From Distichodus sexfasciatus (taxonomy: Eukaryota; Chordata; Actinopteri; Characiformes; Distichodontidae): DNA of 64,000 bases. The notes under the pieces were generated by a model that saw only the letters and a list, made by a program, of their open reading frames with translations, had not been told where the DNA came from and searched no databases. Positions within the stretch are counted from its first letter, which is position 1. Every line of letters begins with the position of its first letter. The position numbers and the translations under genes were made by a program. The stretch lies in contig JAVGVS010000305.1 of NCBI GenBank assembly GCA_032718565.1, forward strand, positions 62,001-126,000. Direction: 5' to 3'. Shown here piece by piece: positions 59,517-64,000 of the stretch.

Positions 59517-60104
59517 TAATCACTGCTTGCAGTTATATTTGAAAATCTGACCTTGATACATTTTGGAGAGTGTACTGGTGCAGAATTTCTGCTATTGCCA
59601 TTCATTTGTAGTTGCACATTTTTCTGAAAAAGTATGTAAATTTAACACACCATCTCACAATACTATTTCACTTGCATATACTGTACATGGTTGGTTTGAG
59701 AAGGTCGAGGGATAGCAAACTGCAAGACTATTCCTTGAAAGTGTTGCCGAGGTCGCAGGCAGTGTGTGGAGTTACTGCTAGGCTGTGTGGAAGTTGAAGT
59801 GTTTGGAGCACAGTATTTCCTAGGGATGTCTTGGCATCGTTTGAGGGTCAGTCCTGCAGGGTTTATCCTATGTGGAGCGAGAGGGTTACATAAGCACTCA
59901 TTACCATGTCCTCCTTGCCGCCCACATCAGGCCCCTGATGCATGAGACTTTTTTTTCCATTATTAATGAAGTTATGCAGCTACTGTTTTGAGCCATAGCA
60001 CCTTGTGCCGTGCTAGTTTTTAAATTCAGGACATAGGGCTCTTGATTTGTGTCAGACCCCGCCCCCCTCCCCATTTCCCATTATTCATCACTCTCACCGT
60101 CCCA

Positions 60105-60412
60105 TGTTACACATTTACATTTATAATTATGACATTTTGCAGACACTTTTATCTAGGGGTGCGTTTCCCAAAAGCATAGTTGCTAATGTATTGCCAACTA
60201 CGTTAGCAACACTATGTTAGCTACTAACGTAGTTAGCAACTATGCTTTTGGGAAACGCACCCCAGAGCATTCAGGATTCCTGAATTCTATTCCCTAATTC
60301 CCTGAGAGCAACTTGATGTTAAGGGTCTTGCTCAGGGACCCAATGATAGTAGTGCTGGAGGTGGGATTCGAACCCTTGACCTCTTGGTCCAGAGGTGAAT
60401 ATCCTAGCCGCT
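60105..60412 (-). mobile_element. tRNA-derived SINE interrupted by a MITE
   Basis: Same family as 48945-49130. Minus-strand head with a B-box-like ggttcgaatccca (60374-60362), core with gtccctgagcaagaccctta, and distal end with gtctgcaaaatgtcat at 60134-60149. The 108-bp hairpin at 60156-60263 sits inside it. Confidence 0.65.
60156..60263. mobile_element. Perfectly paired hairpin MITE
   Basis: ggggtgcgtttcccaaaagc at the left returns as its exact complement at the right end. Pairing continues through catagttgctaa and taacgtagtt segments to a small centre. A short arm of the same family is at 2358. Confidence 0.8.
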
Positions 60413-60751
60413 AAAATAAAACAAAATTAAAAATAAAACAACTCCATATCATTATTAGAACCATTCTTTCTAGTTTACAAATTGAAGTTTATGTCGTTTG
60501 CATACTAATTTGGAACATGGAGCGTGTGTAAATATTTGGTAAGAGAGTAGAGAGATAAGAGAGAACTTGCTTACACTGGGGGAGCCGCCACCCACAGCCT
60601 GAGAATGTAGGAAACCAGAGCTGTGGAAAGATAAGATGAAAAGCTGCGGTGTGTGTAAGAGCAATTCATCCTCACACGCTCCACACCATCATTCCGCTTC
60701 ACTGCTTACAGCTCCCAGCCCACAAGCACAGCAACAGTTACCTCTACTACT

Positions 60752-60818
60752 GAGCGAGAGAGAGCGAGAGAGAGCGAGAGAGAGAGAGAGAGAGGGAGCC
60801 AGAGAGAGAGAGAGAGGT
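60752..60818. repeat. (GA)n tract upstream of the third kcnip1 first exon
   Basis: gaga tract with periodic gagc interruptions, about 235 bp before the ATG at 61053. Confidence 0.9.
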
Positions 60819-61052
60819 GGGAGGGGCGTGCAGGAAAGACTTCATTTGCCTTGCCAGTAGGAGGAAATGTTTCTCTGGTTCTCTTTCATTCACAGAGAAA
60901 GGACAGAGCGAAAGAGGCAGGTGATGCTACGAGCTTATAACTGTGAGAATCAGGGTGAATAGCAGGAGAAAAACAGAAAGAGTGTGAGAGAGGGAGAGAT
61001 ACAAATAGAGACAGATTGCAGCGGTGGACAGTTTGAAGACTCTCCTGCCATA

Positions 61053-61110
61053 ATGGGAGCAGTGGTGGGGACACTGACCATGCAGACCAGGCAGAGAGAG
61101 CCGACCAGAG
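61053..61110 (+). CDS. kcnip1: kcnip1-type alternative first coding exon, myristoylation form 2
   Basis: A 58-bp coding part: MGAVVGTLTMQTRQREPTR plus one base, then gtaggt. This is the closer match to mammalian KChIP1 (MGAVMGT, TKQRRPSK by memory), including Gly2 for N-myristoylation and the basic end. The shared exon should begin by completing an Asp codon and lies right of the window. The exon probably belongs to the canonical promoter. Confidence comes from sequence similarity, the donor and matching phase with the exons at 43930 and 54226. Confidence 0.8.
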
Positions 61111-61444
61111 GTAGGTGAACTCCACAGAGATGTGGAGATAAACATGGCTGCGTGACTCACGAACTACAGCACAGAATCTGGGACTGGCAGCAGGTAAAAT
61201 GGAGTATGCTTCCAACTCGTTGGAAATGCTTAATTGAAATAGCATGCTATATCAAGCACGGTGATTATGGCACCGTGCACCATTGTGTGTGATGAAATGT
61301 CACGCAATAAAGAGAAGGAAGTGTGGAGAAAAAAGAGGGAGAGTGGAAAGACAAAGGTGAAGGTGCTTTAGTCTTTAGGGTGGAGACACCAGACTCATCT
61401 CAAGTGAATGGCAGTGGATGGTGTGTCAACCTTTCCTAATGATA

Positions 61445-61475
<31 letters not shown>

Positions 61476-62575
61476 TGTGTGTGTGAATAGTTAACACTCT
61501 GCTCACATACCATCTCTCTTCCTGTTCACATGCACTACGGTGTGGTTGTCATGGAGACAGGTTTGTGAGGACTGTGTGCGGACGGTTGCGTTAATAACGT
61601 GTGTTGGATGGAAGGAAGGAGACACAACTGTGAGAGACTACAACACTTCACAGATTTACAGGAATTCACACCCTAGCTGTTATCAACAAAGGTTTTAGAA
61701 GATGTTGAGATGTAGTTAAATTCATTAATGCATTTATAACATTTGTACAATTAACAGAAAAAAGATTTGTAATGCAAAGTTACAAAACATGACATTAATA
61801 TGAACGAAGTTCCAATTATCAGATGTATATTGAGTACCTGAAACCTAAATTAAGAGTAAAAACCTATTTACCGTCCCACCCTTAATCACCTCTGGTCAGC
61901 GTCTGAACACTAGACACCAATCGACCTGGTATTATTTAGTCAGCAGGTCATCCTTAGTTCAACAGTGTGTTTGTATGGGTTTGTAAAGCACAGCAACGTT
62001 GATGAGTCTTTATCAACGTCTCAATGCTAGGCTGAGAGTGGTCAACAGATGACCATTAAAAACTGACCGTTGGAGGTTTTTTAGAGAGCCAAACCCAATT
62101 TTCACATACCACCACATGGTATTTAGTTAATAACCCTACACGATGAAGGTGTCACTATGCCGTAGATACACTCTTAAATGAAAAAATGCAACATTAAATA
62201 AGGGAGAATTTGTCACCCATTTCTGTTTTGTATGATGAGTGACCATGTCACGTCACTAACACTGAAAGGGCAGTTTCTTGCCTGACTCTTTACTGCTAAT
62301 CATCGACCTGCCAACGACTTTCCTTTGCTGACATCTGCTCATGAATATGCATACTGCTTAGCATGTTCAGTTCTTTCACTTGTGATCTCAGCCTTGCCGG
62401 CCGAAGTGATGACCTTTGAAAGAGTCAGAACGCCACATGTGGGGATGAGAGCTGAGACATGCCCTGCAGGGGTAAGATTAGCAGTTACACAGGCATTTTG
62501 TGGTGGGTTTACATTTCAGTGGTGGTATCTAAAACCCTTGATGGCTCTGTAGAACGGCGGCATAAATCAAGACTT
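61111..62575 (+). other. kcnip1 intron, part 3
   Basis: No exon recognised. A (TG)n microsatellite lies at 61445-61485. Confidence 0.5.
61445..61485. repeat. (TG)n microsatellite
   Basis: About twenty tg units with one a interruption. Confidence 0.9.
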
Positions 62576-63105
62576 TGAAAGTCCCATATTATGAAAAAAT
62601 TCACATTTACAAATGTCAGAAATCGTGTGCTTAATCGAGTTGTCTAGATTACCTCTACGTCACAGTAGGGCACATTTGAATAACTCCACCCTCCTATCTG
62701 CTAGCGCTTCCTGATCCATCATGTTTTCTTGCAAGCGCTAGCGTAGGAATCGCAATGAAGAAGTCTACCGCCGGAGTGTTGTGTTGAACATGTACGGCTG
62801 TATGGATGGTCCGTTAGCAACAGCCATGTCGATTATTTTCACGAAAGGTAAACTCTCGCCGTGCTGTCTACACCCCAGTTCCGGAGTGGGGGATGTGTGT
62901 GCAGCAGTGACTCATTTGCATTTAGGAATACTAATGAGAAACAGCCTGTTCTGAAAGGGACTGAAACAGGGGGGGCAAAAAGCAGGCGAAAATGTCTAAT
63001 CTAAGAGGGATTTTCATCAAACTACTTCAGAGACATCTTTAGTGGAGCTCATAGACCTATTGTAACTATTGTAACCTGGAAAAATATATAATATGGGACC
63101 TTTAA
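62576..63105. mobile_element. Non-autonomous DNA transposon, copy B
   Basis: Starts tgaaagtcccatattatg and ends ataatatgggacctttaa. The interior matches copy A (39478-40023) in the same orientation. It carries about 90 bp (62844-62937) that copy A lacks. Confidence 0.75.
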
Positions 63106-64000
63106 CAACACAAATATGTTTTTCGCCTGTAAAGAATATAAAACTTAGATTGTCATTTAGAATGTTCAATAAACAATGTGCATTATTGTGTTTAATAAGG
63201 TGGATATGAAATGATGTCGATTTCTGATAATGTTAATACCGATTAGAATAATCTGTGCTAGAGCCATCAACAAACCCCACAAACACAAAAAAATGTTCCA
63301 CAAAACCGGCTATTCTGAGAGGTGCTTCCGATTTTACACCTGAGAGTGCTGCAGTCTGTTTTTAGAATGTGTCTTTTTACCCAGAGCTGCTGTTTAAGCT
63401 TCTCTGCATTTAATCTCGGCAGTAGACCATGCATGTGCGCTCCCTTCTTCCCTGCTGTGCTCTACTGCACAGGAAACTACACTTCCACAGCTAAATTTTT
63501 TATTCCTTTCCTCCATCAGCCCCTTTGTTCCCTTGCGAAGGTTAAGGAAAACCAGCCACCTCCTCCTTAGATCTCCTTGCATCTTGATAGGATTCTCACT
63601 TGCTTCTCTCACCTCCACAAGCTGTTACAATTAACACTTTTTCCAGCATGTTCCTCACTTCTTCCAAGCCAGTTCCCTCATTTTCTCAGTCTCTCAGTGC
63701 TTCAGTAGTGGGAAGTGAGGATGAGGGTTAAATAACCGCTTTCCTTTTAAATAAGGTGGAAGGCAATTTTGTTGTTTGTTCAGCAGCGATTTCCAGTTTT
63801 GGGTGGTTTTTCGTGAAGCAAGATTTTCTCAGCCAGACATCAAAATAATGGAAAAAACATACTCCATGAAAATAAACACAGTCCTCTGTAGGATTGCTTA
63901 CATTTTGCAATTCTTTGTGATTTGTAAGTACAGGAGACCCTTATTGGGTTGAATCACTATGTGTTTATATGTATTCACAGAATGCAGATTTTCACATTAA
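63106..64000 (+). other. kcnip1 intron at window edge
   Basis: No coding exon or repeat recognised; the gene continues beyond the window. Confidence 0.45.

Noticed and set aside
1..64000. CRISPR arrays, operons, riboswitches, phage or plasmid features
   Set aside because: The sequence is plainly eukaryotic with introns; no regularly spaced repeats of that kind occur.

Overview
The window looks like nuclear DNA from a ray-finned (teleost) fish. It has short coding exons with GT/AG introns, long AT-rich non-coding stretches, many microsatellites, and fish-type repeats: tRNA-derived and 5S-derived SINEs, palindromic MITEs, a decayed Tc1-like transposon, a hAT-type fragment and a solo LTR. There is no sign of bacterial, organellar or viral origin. 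The species cannot be named from the sequence.

Layout. (1) 1-3268, plus strand: the 3' part of an INSYN2-family gene (inhibitory synaptic factor 2). Its large first visible exon runs off the left edge. (2) 4-19.7 kb: non-coding DNA with repeats. (3) 19718-21321, plus strand: a two-exon histamine H2-type receptor gene whose two histamine-contact positions in TM5 are both valine. (4) 22244-33571, minus strand, tail to tail with the receptor: a PARP14-like gene (RRM-like modules, macrodomains, KH/WWE region, ADP-ribosyltransferase domain) with an ISRE just upstream of its start codon. Its reading frame is broken many times. Its N-terminal exons form a tandem array, and the middle of that array carries dense small indels suggestive of poor consensus sequence. 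(5) 34-43 kb: non-coding, with a 151-bp near-identical duplication. (6) 43.9-61.1 kb, plus strand: three alternative first coding exons of a kcnip1-type gene (KChIP1, a Kv4 channel subunit). All end in the same splice phase, and two are a tandem pair of the N-myristoylated type. The shared EF-hand exons lie beyond the right edge. (7) 48-63 kb also holds most of the recognisable transposons, several of them nested.

The genes do not form a pathway. From memory, INSYN2B, HRH2 and KCNIP1 all lie on human 5q35, so the block probably reflects conserved synteny interrupted by a PARP14-like gene. The best candidates for something new are the duplicated kcnip1 myristoylation exon, the H2-like receptor with a changed amine pocket, and the exon array of the PARP14-like gene.
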